A stretch of DNA of 22,236 bases, from positions 1 through 22,236 of the forward strand of contig JAEWML010000183.1 of NCBI GenBank assembly GCA_023393155.1, in the 5' to 3' direction. The notes beneath the pieces were generated by a model. That model did no database searches, had not been told where the DNA came from, and was given only the letters and a program-made list of their open reading frames with translations. The translations under genes were made by a program, and so were the position numbers. Origin of the DNA: Bacillota bacterium (lineage in GTDB: Bacteria; Bacillota; Clostridia; Oscillospirales; Oscillospiraceae). Below, piece by piece: positions 1-7,556 of the stretch; positions within the stretch are counted from its first letter, which is position 1; each line of letters opens with the position of its first letter.

Positions 1-396
1 GCGCGAAAGCGCCGCGCCTTCGCGTCTCTCCGCAGCGACGGCCAAAAGGCCCGCAAGAAACGCCGGACGGCCTGAAGGGGAACAGAAAGTCCCGGCAGAA
101 ATGTGGTTTTCTCGGCAAAAATGCGAATGATTTAGAAAGATGAGAGTGCCCCGGAAAATGCGAATCACGCTGAAATGGGAGCGAAAGCCTCCCAAAAGAG
201 CACAGCCAACCGAACATGCTTAAGGCAGCACCGCGCAATTGGCGGCTGTCGCTTTCAATACGCGGCTGCCTGCAAAGGTTTCGTCATACCTTATAGAAAT
301 ACCCGCCAATACATTTAATAAAAGATTTCCCAAAAGCCGGAGGACCGGGAACACGTAAAAATTGATTTGAAAGTGCAGAGAGGACGGTATTTTGCC
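1..396. other. Gene-free leader upstream of grdC
   Basis: No convincing gene is seen here on either strand. Frame 1 is open from base 1 to a TGA at 73-75 and would read as an Arg/Lys-rich tail, so the end of an upstream gene cannot be excluded. The stretch holds small hairpins: GCGC-GAAA-GCGC at 1-12, GGCC-AAAA-GGCC at 40-51, a stem pairing 62-68 with 89-96, and a GAAA-capped stem at 177-193. An 8-base inverted repeat pairs 238-245 (ATTGGCGG) with 303-310. I see neither a good sigma-A promoter nor a sigma-54 element with correct GG-N10-GC spacing. The region may be an untranslated leader or intergenic DNA between grd transcription units. Confidence 0.5.
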
Positions 397-1938
397 ATGA
401 AAAGTGTCATCAAGGGCGCGGGCTACATTCTGGCCCACACGCCGGACATGGTGCTGCGCAGCGGCACCACCCAGACCACGGAGCGCATCGTCAATCCGGA
501 GAGCGAATATTTAAAGGTGCTGCCCGCCCACCTGCGCAGCTTTGAGCAGGCCCTGTCTTATTGGCCCAATCAGGTCTACATCGGCAACAAGACTCCGGCG
601 GAGCTTGCCGACGTGGAGCAGCCGTGGTATGACAAGACCTGCGATATGAGCGGGCGCTTCGGCAAATTCGGCCAGATCATGCCGCAGGAGGAGTTTTTCC
701 TGCTGCTGCAAAGCTGCGACGTGTTTGACCTTGTGAAGCTGGACCGGGACTTTGTGGCCGCCCACAGGGGTGACCTTGCCGCAAATCCCCTGATAGACGA
801 GACGATTCTTGCCCGTATCCGCGACGGAATCGACGGCGCGGAGGTTGCCCGTCTGGTGGAGCAGGAGCATTCCGAGGGTCTGTATCACCATGATCAGCTG
901 GTAGGCTGCGTAAACCGCGCCCACGACATTGACGGAAACCTCTCCGCCCATGTGATGATGGAAAATCTGGTGTCCAAGGCGTCCTCCGTTCTGGCACTGC
1001 TCACGGCGGTGAAGAACGCGGGGATTGAAAAGTCTCAGGTGGATTACGTCATCGACTGCGCGGAGGAGGCCTGCGGCGACATGAACCAGCGGGGCGGCGG
1101 CAACTTTGCCAAGGCCGCCGCGGAGATTGCGGGCCTTTCCGGGGCCACCGGCTCCGATCTGCGCAGCTTCTGCGCCGCCCCCGCCCACGCCATGATCGAG
1201 GCCGCCGCGCTGGTTCAGTCCGGCGCGTATAAAACCGTGGTGGTCACCGCCGGCGGCTGCACGGCAAAGCTGGGCATGAACGGCAAGGACCATGTGAAAA
1301 AGGGCCTGCCCATTCTGGAGGACATGGTGGCGGGCTTTGCCGTGGTGGTCACAGAGAACGACGGCGTGAACCCCGAAATCAATCTGGAGCTGCTGGGCCG
1401 CCACAGCGTGGGCACCGGCTCCGCGCCCCAGGCGGTCATCTCCAGCCTTGTCACCGACCCGCTGGACCGGGCGGGCCTGAAAATCACCGACATCGACAAA
1501 TATTCCCCCGAGATGCAGAACCCGGACATCACAAAGCCCGCCGGAGCGGGCGACGTGCCCCTTTCCAACTACAAGATGATTGCCGCGCTGGCGGTGAAGC
1601 GGGGAGAGCTGGAAAAGGCGGATTTGGCAAACTTCACGGTGAAGCATGGGCTTACCGGCTGGGCCCCCACCCAGGGGCACATTCCCTCCGGCGTGCCCTA
1701 TCTGGGCTTTGCCCGGGAGGAACTGCTGGCGGGTGAGATTAGTCGGGTCATGATTGTGGGCAAGGGCTCGTTGTTCCTTGGGCGCATGACCAATTTGTTC
1801 GACGGCGTGTCCTTTGTCGTCCAGAAAAACGCCGGGGCGCAGGAGGCGCAGACCGGCGTGGGCGAGGAGCAGGTGCGGGACATGATTGCCAAAGCCATGA
1901 AGGAATTTGCGGCCACATTGCTGGCGCAGGCAGATTGA
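397..1938 (+). CDS. grdC: Glycine/sarcosine/betaine reductase component C, beta subunit (GrdC)
   Basis: The 513-residue product has the usual length for GrdC, the thiolase/ketoacyl-synthase-like subunit of cytoplasmic component C. By family knowledge, component C takes the carboxymethyl group from selenoprotein A and, with GrdD, releases it as acetyl phosphate, giving ATP from glycine, sarcosine or betaine reduction. The N-terminus (MKSVIKGAGYILAHTPD) is typical. Cys259 in SFCAAPAHAM sits like the nucleophile of ketoacyl synthases, and a Gly-rich stretch (QRGGGNFAKAAAEIAGLSG) precedes it. The ATG at 397 follows an AGAGGA ribosome site; a TTG ten codons earlier lacks one. grdD begins 12 bases after the stop, so the two are surely co-transcribed. 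No other grd gene is visible in the 396 bases upstream. Confidence 0.95.
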   Translation: MKSVIKGAGYILAHTPDMVLRSGTTQTTERIVNPESEYLKVLPAHLRSFEQALSYWPNQVYIGNKTPAELADVEQPWYDKTCDMSGRFGKFGQIMPQEEFFLLLQSCDVFDLVKLDRDFVAAHRGDLAANPLIDETILARIRDGIDGAEVARLVEQEHSEGLYHHDQLVGCVNRAHDIDGNLSAHVMMENLVSKASSVLALLTAVKNAGIEKSQVDYVIDCAEEACGDMNQRGGGNFAKAAAEIAGLSGATGSDLRSFCAAPAHAMIEAAALVQSGAYKTVVVTAGGCTAKLGMNGKDHVKKGLPILEDMVAGFAVVVTENDGVNPEINLELLGRHSVGTGSAPQAVISSLVTDPLDRAGLKITDIDKYSPEMQNPDITKPAGAGDVPLSNYKMIAALAVKRGELEKADLANFTVKHGLTGWAPTQGHIPSGVPYLGFAREELLAGEISRVMIVGKGSLFLGRMTNLFDGVSFVVQKNAGAQEAQTGVGEEQVRDMIAKAMKEFAATLLAQAD

Positions 1939-1950
1939 GCGAGGTGCGGC

Positions 1951-3105
1951 ATGAATAATCTTCAAAAAACCATCGCCAAAACCTTCTTGGAGATGGCCGA
2001 GGGGCTGGAGAACGGCTCCTACGGCGTCCGTCCCAAAATCGCCCTGACGGGCCTTGGCAGCGAGCACGGCGAGGAAAACGCCATGGCCGCCGCCCAAATG
2101 GCGGCCAAACGGGGCGTGGACGTGTACTATATCGGCACGCTGGAAGGCCCCGGCGTCACCACTGTGAAGGTATCAAGCGAGGACGAGGGCCACAAAAAAA
2201 TGGAGGAGCTGGTAGACAGCGGCGCGGTGGACGGCGCTGTCACCATGCACTTCCCGTTCCCCATCGGCGTGTCTACCGTGGGCCGGGTAACGACCCCCGC
2301 CAAGGGCCGGGAGATGTTTATTGCCACCACCACCGGCACCTCCAGTGCCGAGCGGGTGGAGGGTATGATTAAAAACGCGGTTTACGGAATCATTGCGGCC
2401 AAGGCCAGCGGAATTCCCGACCCCACCATAGGTATTTTAAACGTGGACGGCGCGCGCCAGACGGAGACTGTCCTCCGCCAGCTTCAGGCGAGCGGGTATT
2501 CCTTCCGGTTTGCGGAGTCCGCCCGGTCGGACGGGGGCGCGGTGCTGCGGGGAAACGACGTGCTTCAGGGCACGCCGGATGTGCTGGTGACGGACCCGCT
2601 CACCGGAAACGTCCTCATAAAAATGCTGTCTGCCTATACAACCGGCGGCAGCTTTGAGTCCAGCGGGTACGGGTACGGCCCCGGCATCGGCAAGGGCTAT
2701 GAAAAGCTGATTCTGATTATTTCCCGGGCCTCCGGCGCGCCTCTGATTGCAAACGCGCTGGAATTTGCCGCCCAACTGGTGCGGGGTAAGGTATTCGACG
2801 TGGCGCGGGAGGAATTTGCCAAGGCAGAAAAGGCCGGGCTGAACAAGCTTTTGGAGGCCCGCAAAACCGCCTGCCTCAAACCCGCCGCCGGGACGGAGGA
2901 GGTCAAGGCCCCGCCCTCGGAGCCGGTGACTGCCAGCATCGCGGGAATCGAGGTCATGGATTTGGAGGATGCGGTGCGCGTGCTGTGGAAGGCCGGGATT
3001 TACGCCGAGAGCGGCATGGGCTGCACCGGCCCGCTGGTGATGATGAGCGAGGCCAACAGCGAACGGTCCATGGAACTTTTGAGAAAGGCCGGCTACGTGG
3101 GCTGA
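1951..3105 (+). CDS. grdD: Glycine/sarcosine/betaine reductase component C, alpha subunit (GrdD)
   Basis: This 384-residue protein matches GrdD in length and motifs. GrdD completes component C by passing the acetyl group to phosphate, yielding acetyl phosphate. Cys358, in SGMGCTGPLVM near the C-terminus, corresponds to the acetyl-thioester cysteine (Cys359) described in the Eubacterium acidaminophilum enzyme. The middle of the protein is related to the phosphate acyltransferase PlsX: GILNVDG followed by DVLVTDPLTGNVLIKML closely parallels the PlsX encoded at 13465-14496. The gene sits 12 bases after grdC and 10 bases before a small unknown gene, so these three form one operon. The N-terminal Rossmann-like half (residues about 25-100) and the central half look complete, with no truncation. 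Confidence 0.95.
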   Translation: MNNLQKTIAKTFLEMAEGLENGSYGVRPKIALTGLGSEHGEENAMAAAQMAAKRGVDVYYIGTLEGPGVTTVKVSSEDEGHKKMEELVDSGAVDGAVTMHFPFPIGVSTVGRVTTPAKGREMFIATTTGTSSAERVEGMIKNAVYGIIAAKASGIPDPTIGILNVDGARQTETVLRQLQASGYSFRFAESARSDGGAVLRGNDVLQGTPDVLVTDPLTGNVLIKMLSAYTTGGSFESSGYGYGPGIGKGYEKLILIISRASGAPLIANALEFAAQLVRGKVFDVAREEFAKAEKAGLNKLLEARKTACLKPAAGTEEVKAPPSEPVTASIAGIEVMDLEDAVRVLWKAGIYAESGMGCTGPLVMMSEANSERSMELLRKAGYVG

Positions 3106-3115
3106 GGGGGACGAA

Positions 3116-3409
3116 ATGAAAGTCAACGACCTGATTGAAAAGTGCGAAAAGGATTTGAGCTGGGACGATTTGGTGGACCTTGTGGCCAACCACAACCGGC
3201 AGGTGGATTTGCTTTTTGCCGAAAAGCAGACCGACGAGGACGGCTATCTTACCTGGGACGCGGAAAACTGGACCTCGGTGGACGGCAAGCGGTTTATCCG
3301 CAGCTATTCTTTGGAGGGCCGGGCCCTGTCCGACTATTCCGGGTATAACAAGTATGACATGAAGGGCTATTTTCAGCCTGAATCGGCAAAAGAGGTGCGG
3401 CTGAACTAA
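3116..3409 (+). CDS. Small acidic protein of unknown function, last gene of the grdCD operon
   Basis: I do not recognise this 97-residue protein. It does not look like GrdX as I know it. It is acidic and rich in Asp/Glu, Trp and Tyr. The first 30 residues look helical (DLIEKCEKDLSWDDLVDLVA); the second half is aromatic and polar (LTWDAENWTSVDGKRF, then a run of Tyr/Ser/Gly). No signal peptide or membrane segment is seen. Support for a real gene comes from its spacing: the ATG lies 10 bases after grdD, has a GAGGGGG ribosome site, and the stop is only 11 bases before a strong terminator. A soluble accessory or stability factor for component C is possible but is only a guess from position. Confidence 0.8.
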   Translation: MKVNDLIEKCEKDLSWDDLVDLVANHNRQVDLLFAEKQTDEDGYLTWDAENWTSVDGKRFIRSYSLEGRALSDYSGYNKYDMKGYFQPESAKEVRLN

Positions 3410-3420
3410 AGCTGCGGATC

Positions 3421-3452
3421 AAGGAGGACGGCTAGTGCCGTCCTCCTTTTTT
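3421..3452 (+). terminator. Intrinsic terminator of the grdCD operon
   Basis: A perfect 12-base-pair stem joins AAGGAGGACGGC (3421-3432) to its complement at 3437-3448 through the loop TAGT, and runs directly into a T tract. It closes the grdC-grdD-small-gene unit and separates it from ftsEX. Confidence 0.93.
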
Positions 3453-3535
3453 ATGGGACGGCGGCTCCGGAAAACAGGACGGCACAAAAAATACCGCGCA
3501 CTCGGTAATTTTCCGGATACATTTTATATTTTCGC

Positions 3536-3564
3536 TTGCATGATGGGGGAAAAGCATATATAAT
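3536..3564 (+). promoter_or_regulatory. Sigma-A promoter of ftsEX
   Basis: The -35 hexamer TTGCAT (3536-3541) and a perfect -10 TATAAT (3559-3564) are separated by the optimal 17 bases. The start of transcription should be near 3571, leaving about 76 bases of leader before ftsE. The leader contains a short hairpin, TCCGGC (3611-3616) with GCCGGA (3623-3628), just before the ribosome site. Confidence 0.85.
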
Positions 3565-3646
3565 ACGATTGATTGTAGATTTATGTCTACCATACCAGAA
3601 ATTTGGAAATTCCGGCGGTCCTGCCGGATCGGAGCGAGGTGCGTAT

Positions 3647-4345
3647 ATGATCCGTCTGAAGGACGTGGAAATGGAGTATGACAACGGCACGCAGGCCATC
3701 CGGGGCATTACACTCACCATTGAGGACGGCGAGTTCATCTTTCTGGTCGGCCCCTCCGGCGCCGGCAAATCCACGATTATCAAGCTGCTTACCGGCGAGG
3801 TGGAGCCCACTCGGGGCCGCGTGATGATCAACGGTTTTTCCGTCAGCAACATCACCGACAGGCAACTGCCCCTGATGCGGCGGACCGTGGGCGTGATTTT
3901 TCAGGATTTCCGCCTGATTGAGAAGAAAACGGTGTATGACAATCTGGCGTTTGTCATGCGGGCCGTGGGCATGGGGGAGAAGGAGCTGCGCAAACGCATT
4001 CCCTATGTATTGAAGCTGGTGGGACTGGATGAAAAGGCCTCCCATTTCCCCACGGAGCTTTCCGGCGGCGAGCAGCAGCGGGTGGCCATCGCCCGGGCGC
4101 TGGTGAACAATCCCACCACCATCATCGCCGACGAGCCTACCGGCAATCTGGACCCGGACCGGTCGCTGGAGCTGATGAGGCTATTGGTAAAAATTAACAC
4201 GCTGGGGACCACCGTGGTGGTGGTCACCCACGAAAAGGATCTGGTGGACCGCTTTGAAAAGCGTGTCGTCACCATCGACGGCGGCCGTATCATCAACGAT
4301 TCCGTAGGCCGCTATGTGGGAGGACATATCCATGGGAAGGCATAA
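3647..4345 (+). CDS. ftsE: Cell-division ABC transporter ATP-binding protein FtsE
   Basis: The 232-residue ATPase pairs with the membrane protein FtsX at the inner face of the membrane. In Gram-positive bacteria FtsEX does not transport a solute; it uses ATP to switch on a peptidoglycan hydrolase outside the cell. All ABC motifs are present: Walker A GPSGAGKST with Lys41, Q-loop (VIFQDFRLIE), signature LSGGEQQR, Walker B TIIADEP, and the switch histidine in VVVTHEKD. The ATG at 3647 follows GGAGCGAGG and gives the standard FtsE N-terminus (MIRLKDVEMEYDNG). The 3' end overlaps the ftsX start by 14 bases, which indicates translational coupling. Confidence 0.96.
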   Translation: MIRLKDVEMEYDNGTQAIRGITLTIEDGEFIFLVGPSGAGKSTIIKLLTGEVEPTRGRVMINGFSVSNITDRQLPLMRRTVGVIFQDFRLIEKKTVYDNLAFVMRAVGMGEKELRKRIPYVLKLVGLDEKASHFPTELSGGEQQRVAIARALVNNPTTIIADEPTGNLDPDRSLELMRLLVKINTLGTTVVVVTHEKDLVDRFEKRVVTIDGGRIINDSVGRYVGGHIHGKA

Positions 4346-5219
4346 TTTCCGCTATTTTTTCCACGAGGGCGTTTCCAATATGTTCAGCCATGGGTTTATG
4401 TCCTTTGCGGCCGTGGGCGTCACCGTGGCCTGCCTTTTGATTATGGGTACGTTTTCTCTGGTGGCGGTAAATGCCAACCAGCAGCTTCGGGATATGGAAC
4501 GGGACAACGAAATCCTCGCGTATGTGGACGAGAGCTACACCACCCAGCAGGCCCGTATGCTCCAGAGCAAGATTGAGGCCCAGCCCAATGTGGCCTCCGC
4601 CACCTTCATCACCAAGGAAGAGGCCACCAGGAACTTTCAGGAAAAATATACCGACGAGTCGGCGTTTCAGGATTTGGACCCGGAGATTTTCCGGGACCGG
4701 TTTGCCGTGAAGACCGTGGACATCCGGCTGACAGGGGAGACGAAGGCCGCCGTGGAGAAGGTGGAGGGCGTCGCCGAGGTCACCGCCTACGAAGAGTTTT
4801 CCGACGGTCTGATTACCGTGCGGAACATCGCCACGGTGGTGTGTGTGACGCTGATTGTGATTTTGCTGGTGGTGTCCGTGTTCATTATGTCAAACACGAT
4901 CAAGCTTACCACCTTTGACCGGCGGGAGGAAATCGCCATCATGCGCATGGTGGGCGCCACCAACGGTTTTATCCGATGGCCCTTTGTATACGAGGGATTT
5001 ATGCTGGGCGTCACCGGCGCGGTGGCGGCCTTCCTGCTGCAATGGACGCTGTATGAGGCGGTGGCCCGGGGGGTTGAGAACAGCGATACGCTCCAGCTCA
5101 TCAATGTGATGAGCTATGGGGAGTTGTGGCTCCCCGTGGCGGCGACGTTTTTGGTGGCCGGAATCCTTGTGGGCGTGGGGGGAAGCCTGTCCGCCATCCG
5201 GCGGTTTTTGCAGGTGTAA
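4332..5219 (+). CDS. ftsX: Cell-division membrane protein FtsX
   Basis: FtsX is the membrane half of the FtsEX complex. The 295-residue protein has the family layout: a short cytoplasmic N-terminus, one membrane span (about 25-46), a large extracytoplasmic domain (about 47-163) that in relatives contacts the hydrolase partner, and three further spans (about 165-187, 215-240, 262-284). The motif TFDRREEIAIMRMVGAT after the second span is typical of FtsX. I chose the ATG at 4332 because GGGAGGA lies 7 bases upstream; an in-frame ATG at 4314 has no comparable site. The gene overlaps ftsE and is followed 38 bases later by a secreted M23 endopeptidase, its likely partner. Confidence 0.96.
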   Translation: MGRHNFRYFFHEGVSNMFSHGFMSFAAVGVTVACLLIMGTFSLVAVNANQQLRDMERDNEILAYVDESYTTQQARMLQSKIEAQPNVASATFITKEEATRNFQEKYTDESAFQDLDPEIFRDRFAVKTVDIRLTGETKAAVEKVEGVAEVTAYEEFSDGLITVRNIATVVCVTLIVILLVVSVFIMSNTIKLTTFDRREEIAIMRMVGATNGFIRWPFVYEGFMLGVTGAVAAFLLQWTLYEAVARGVENSDTLQLINVMSYGELWLPVAATFLVAGILVGVGGSLSAIRRFLQV

Positions 5220-5257
5220 CCCATGCCTTACGAAACATACGGGAGGGTGGAACATTT

Positions 5258-6463
5258 ATGAAACGGATGAAGCGCCTCACGGCGGGATTGATGGCTCTTT
5301 TGGTAATCTGCACCGCGGTACTGCTGCCCCAGCCTGCGGCCGCCGTGAAGCAGGCGGATATCGACGCGCTGAAAAGCAGCGCCACCGATTTGAACCAGCA
5401 GAAAAAGGAGCTGAAGGCAAAGCTCTCGGCCCTATCCAGCGACAAGGCGCAGGTTATGAAGAAGAAGGAACTGCTGGATCAGCAGATTGCCGTGCAGGTA
5501 AAGGAAATCAGCAACGTGGAGACGCAGATTTCCACCTATGCCGACCTGATTGCCCAGACCCAGGCGGAGCTGGCCGACGCGCAGGAGCGGGAGGCTGTTC
5601 AGTACGAGCTGTTCTGCCGCCGGGTGCGGGCCATGGAGGAGGGGGGAACCGTCAGCTATTGGTCCGTCCTCTTCAAGGCCGACAATCTTACGGACCTGTT
5701 GGACCGGCTGAACGCGGTGAATGAGATTATGTACGCGGATCAGGCGGTAATCGACCAGCTCAAGGCCCTTCAGGAAGAGATTGCCCAGAAGGAGGCCCAG
5801 CTTACGGCTTCCAAGGCCGACGCGGAAGCAGCAAAGCAAGAGCTTGTGTCCAAGAAATCCGAGCTGGAAGCCCAGCGTACGGAGGCCAACGACCTGATTC
5901 GCCAGCTTGCCAGCGACCAGAACGAGACGGAGGCCGAGATTGACGGCCTTGCCGAGGAGCAGGAGGCCATCCAGAAGGAAATTCAGGAGCTGAGCCGCAA
6001 GCTTGCGGAGGAGCAGGCCGCCGCCAACGGCGGCAAGCCCTCCAACGCCGCCCTTGGCGGCTACATCTGGCCGGTGGACAGCCGGTATATCACCTCCACC
6101 TTTGGCGGCCGCTCGTCTCCGGGGGGCATCGGCTCCACAAACCACAAGGGAATCGACATCGGACGGGTGGGCTATACCACCACTATCCACGCCGCCAAGG
6201 CGGGCACCGTGATTGTGGCCCAGCGTTCCAGCTCCTACGGTAATTACGTGGTCATTTCCCACGGCGGGGGAAACACCACCCTGTATGCTCACATGAGCAG
6301 TCTTGGCACCACCGCCGGGTCCTATGTGAATCAGGGTGATTCCATCGGCGTCACCGGGTCCACCGGCAACTCCACCGGGCCTCACCTCCACTTTGAGATT
6401 TCGGAGAACGGCGTGCGCATCAATCCCTTGAATTATCTCACCGGTTATTCGCTCTCCCGCTGA
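5258..6463 (+). CDS. Secreted coiled-coil M23 peptidoglycan endopeptidase, likely FtsEX partner
   Basis: The 401-residue product resembles EnvC and related LytM/M23 peptidases. A signal peptide covers residues 1 to about 29 (positive MKRMKRL, hydrophobic core, Ala-rich cleavage region PAAA). Residues about 31-255 are two long coiled-coil blocks rich in Glu, Lys, Gln and Ala, interrupted near 130-150. The C-terminus (about 268-396) is an M23 domain. His296 and Asp300 (NHKGIDIG), His345 (YAHMSS) and His378 (HLHFE) are present, so zinc binding and catalysis look intact, unlike the degenerate LytM domain of E. coli EnvC. Start ATG 5258 follows GGGAGGGTGG. Position after ftsX and the coiled-coil design suggest that FtsEX activates it outside the membrane to cut peptide cross-links during division or elongation. 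Confidence 0.92.
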   Translation: MKRMKRLTAGLMALLVICTAVLLPQPAAAVKQADIDALKSSATDLNQQKKELKAKLSALSSDKAQVMKKKELLDQQIAVQVKEISNVETQISTYADLIAQTQAELADAQEREAVQYELFCRRVRAMEEGGTVSYWSVLFKADNLTDLLDRLNAVNEIMYADQAVIDQLKALQEEIAQKEAQLTASKADAEAAKQELVSKKSELEAQRTEANDLIRQLASDQNETEAEIDGLAEEQEAIQKEIQELSRKLAEEQAAANGGKPSNAALGGYIWPVDSRYITSTFGGRSSPGGIGSTNHKGIDIGRVGYTTTIHAAKAGTVIVAQRSSSYGNYVVISHGGGNTTLYAHMSSLGTTAGSYVNQGDSIGVTGSTGNSTGPHLHFEISENGVRINPLNYLTGYSLSR

Positions 6464-6477
6464 TTTCTCAGCATAAG

Positions 6478-6515
6478 AAGCCCTCCCGTCCCATAGAAAT
6501 GGGACGGGAGGGCTT
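6478..6515 (+). terminator. Intrinsic terminator after the ftsEX-M23 unit
   Basis: A perfect 17-base-pair stem (6478-6494 with 6499-6515) around the loop AGAA runs into a short T tract. It starts 14 bases after the M23 stop codon. Because the stem begins with AA and ends with TT, it may also work in the reverse direction. Confidence 0.9.
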
Positions 6516-6523
6516 TTGCGCCC

Positions 6524-6544
6524 GCCGGAGCGGACCGCTCCGGC
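6524..6544. repeat. 21-base GC-rich palindrome
   Basis: GCCGGAGCGG at 6524-6533 and its exact complement at 6535-6544 flank a single A. It lies just after the terminator and 47 bases before the next start codon. The sequence CCGCTCCG within it recurs at 6554-6561. It could be a second transcription-stop hairpin or a protein-binding site; nothing in the sequence decides this. Confidence 0.6.
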
Positions 6545-6591
6545 GCGGGAGAGCCGCTCCGAGTTTCCCACGGGAGGGCAGGGAGGTTGAC

Positions 6592-7314
6592 ATGATTGGA
6601 TTTGTGGCATGGACGGAGGAAAAAGCGCCCCGCCGGGCGGGCGAATCTGCGATTTTACGAATGCGGTTTCTGGAGGTGCGGCTGCTGCGGCGGAAAAACA
6701 CCCCGGCCGCCGTTTTGCGCCGCAGGGCGGCGGGGGCCGCGAAAAAGCTTCAAAAAGTGGGCGTTACCCGTGCGGTATTTCCGGAGGCGTTTCCCTATGA
6801 GGCAATTTTTGCGAAATACGGTGTATTTCCCGTGGAAGTGACGCGCCTGTACCGCAGCATCGCAGGGGAGTGGCTTCGCGCGGAGCTTGCAAACCGGGGA
6901 ATTTCCGGGGCAACCAGAGTGGCGGTATGTGCCGACCATCTCACGGGAGAGCTGGTGCGGGCGGTGACGGAGCTGTGTCTGCGCTATCGCTATGTGCTGC
7001 TGGACATTCCGGACGGAGGAGAAGAGCTGGCCCGCCAGCTTCGGCGGGAATTCGGCGTGTCGCTGCTGCTGCGGCCCGCGCCCGCGCAGATGGAAGCGGC
7101 GGAAGCGCTGCTGCTGTTCGCCCCAAGACCCGAGCTGCATTGCGCCGTGACCTTGCCGCTGTACGACGGCGCGCCCGTTCCCGCCCACGTAATCCTGAAC
7201 GTCCCCGTTCAGGAGGAGCGGATGCCTCATGGCTGCCGCCGGGACCAGTTGTTTGCCGCTTTATGCTCTGCCGGCGCGCTGCGCGCGGAGCAGATTGAGG
7301 TGCGGGTAAGCTGA
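6592..7314 (+). CDS. Conserved-looking protein of unknown function, 240 residues
   Basis: I do not recognise this protein. Residues 1-60 are very basic (Arg/Lys-rich helix with LRRKNTPAAVLRRRAAGAAKK). Residues about 75-190 alternate predicted strands and helices: a strand-like segment ATRVAVCADH, a helix LTGELVRAVTELCLRY, a strand YVLLDIP, and another helix before VSLLLRP. That pattern is Rossmann-like, but no nucleotide-binding motif is clear. There is no signal peptide or obvious membrane span. The ATG at 6592 has GGGAGG 6-7 bases upstream; extending further upstream would enter the preceding terminator. The gene stands alone between two terminators with no evident promoter of its own. The even codon quality and sensible start and stop sites argue that it is real. 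Confidence 0.78.
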   Translation: MIGFVAWTEEKAPRRAGESAILRMRFLEVRLLRRKNTPAAVLRRRAAGAAKKLQKVGVTRAVFPEAFPYEAIFAKYGVFPVEVTRLYRSIAGEWLRAELANRGISGATRVAVCADHLTGELVRAVTELCLRYRYVLLDIPDGGEELARQLRREFGVSLLLRPAPAQMEAAEALLLFAPRPELHCAVTLPLYDGAPVPAHVILNVPVQEERMPHGCRRDQLFAALCSAGALRAEQIEVRVS

Positions 7315-7320
7315 CCGTTC

Positions 7321-7396
7321 GCCCGGTTGGAGCAGGAGCGCGCGCCAACCGGGCAAGGCCCGTCTTATGATGCAGCCGGGATTTTCCCGGGCTTTT
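7321..7396 (+). terminator. Tandem hairpins and likely terminator after the unknown gene
   Basis: Two stems follow the stop codon. The first pairs GCCCGGTTGG (7321-7330) with 7345-7354 around a 14-base loop and lacks a T tract. The second pairs AGCCGGG (7374-7380) with CCCGGGCT (7386-7393, one bulged G) and ends in TTTT, as an intrinsic terminator should. Confidence 0.6.
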
Positions 7397-7441
7397 CAGG
7401 GGCGTTAGTGCGGCAAAAAACCCCGTTTCAGCGCAAAATCG

Positions 7442-7470
7442 TTGACTTGAATTGTTTGACGGCGTATGAT
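7442..7470 (+). promoter_or_regulatory. Sigma-A promoter of the rRNA methylase-dprA-topA run
   Basis: TTGACT (7442-7447) and TATGAT (7465-7470) are separated by 17 bases, a near-consensus sigma-A promoter. A TATACT overlaps at 7470-7475 but has no well-spaced -35. Transcription should start near 7477, about 80 bases before the first codon. Confidence 0.88.
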
Positions 7471-7556
7471 ATACTCACTTTCACATCAAAATCCGGGGCC
7501 TACCTATTTAATGTATCGGCTGCCCGTTTTGAAATTTGAGTAAGGGGAGCGGGGCC

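Noticed and set aside
20..110. Glycine riboswitch before the grd genes, suggested by CCTGAAGGGGAA and GGCAGAAA
   Set aside because: The pairing between a GGAGAG-like strand and a CTCTC strand in the right order, and the second aptamer, are not found. The resemblance is too partial to call without a covariance-model search.
236..255. Sigma-54 promoter upstream of grdC (TTGGCGG then CGCT)
   Set aside because: The GG and GC are separated by 8 bases instead of the required 10, and the CAC of the -24 box is missing.
511..2097. 528-codon minus-strand frame opposite grdC
   Set aside because: It is a mirror of grdC codon bias; the translation is low-complexity His/Gly/Leu-rich with no recognisable motif.
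4314..4331. Earlier ATG for ftsX
   Set aside because: The ATG at 4332 has a well-placed GGGAGGA and yields the usual short N-terminus; the earlier one does not.
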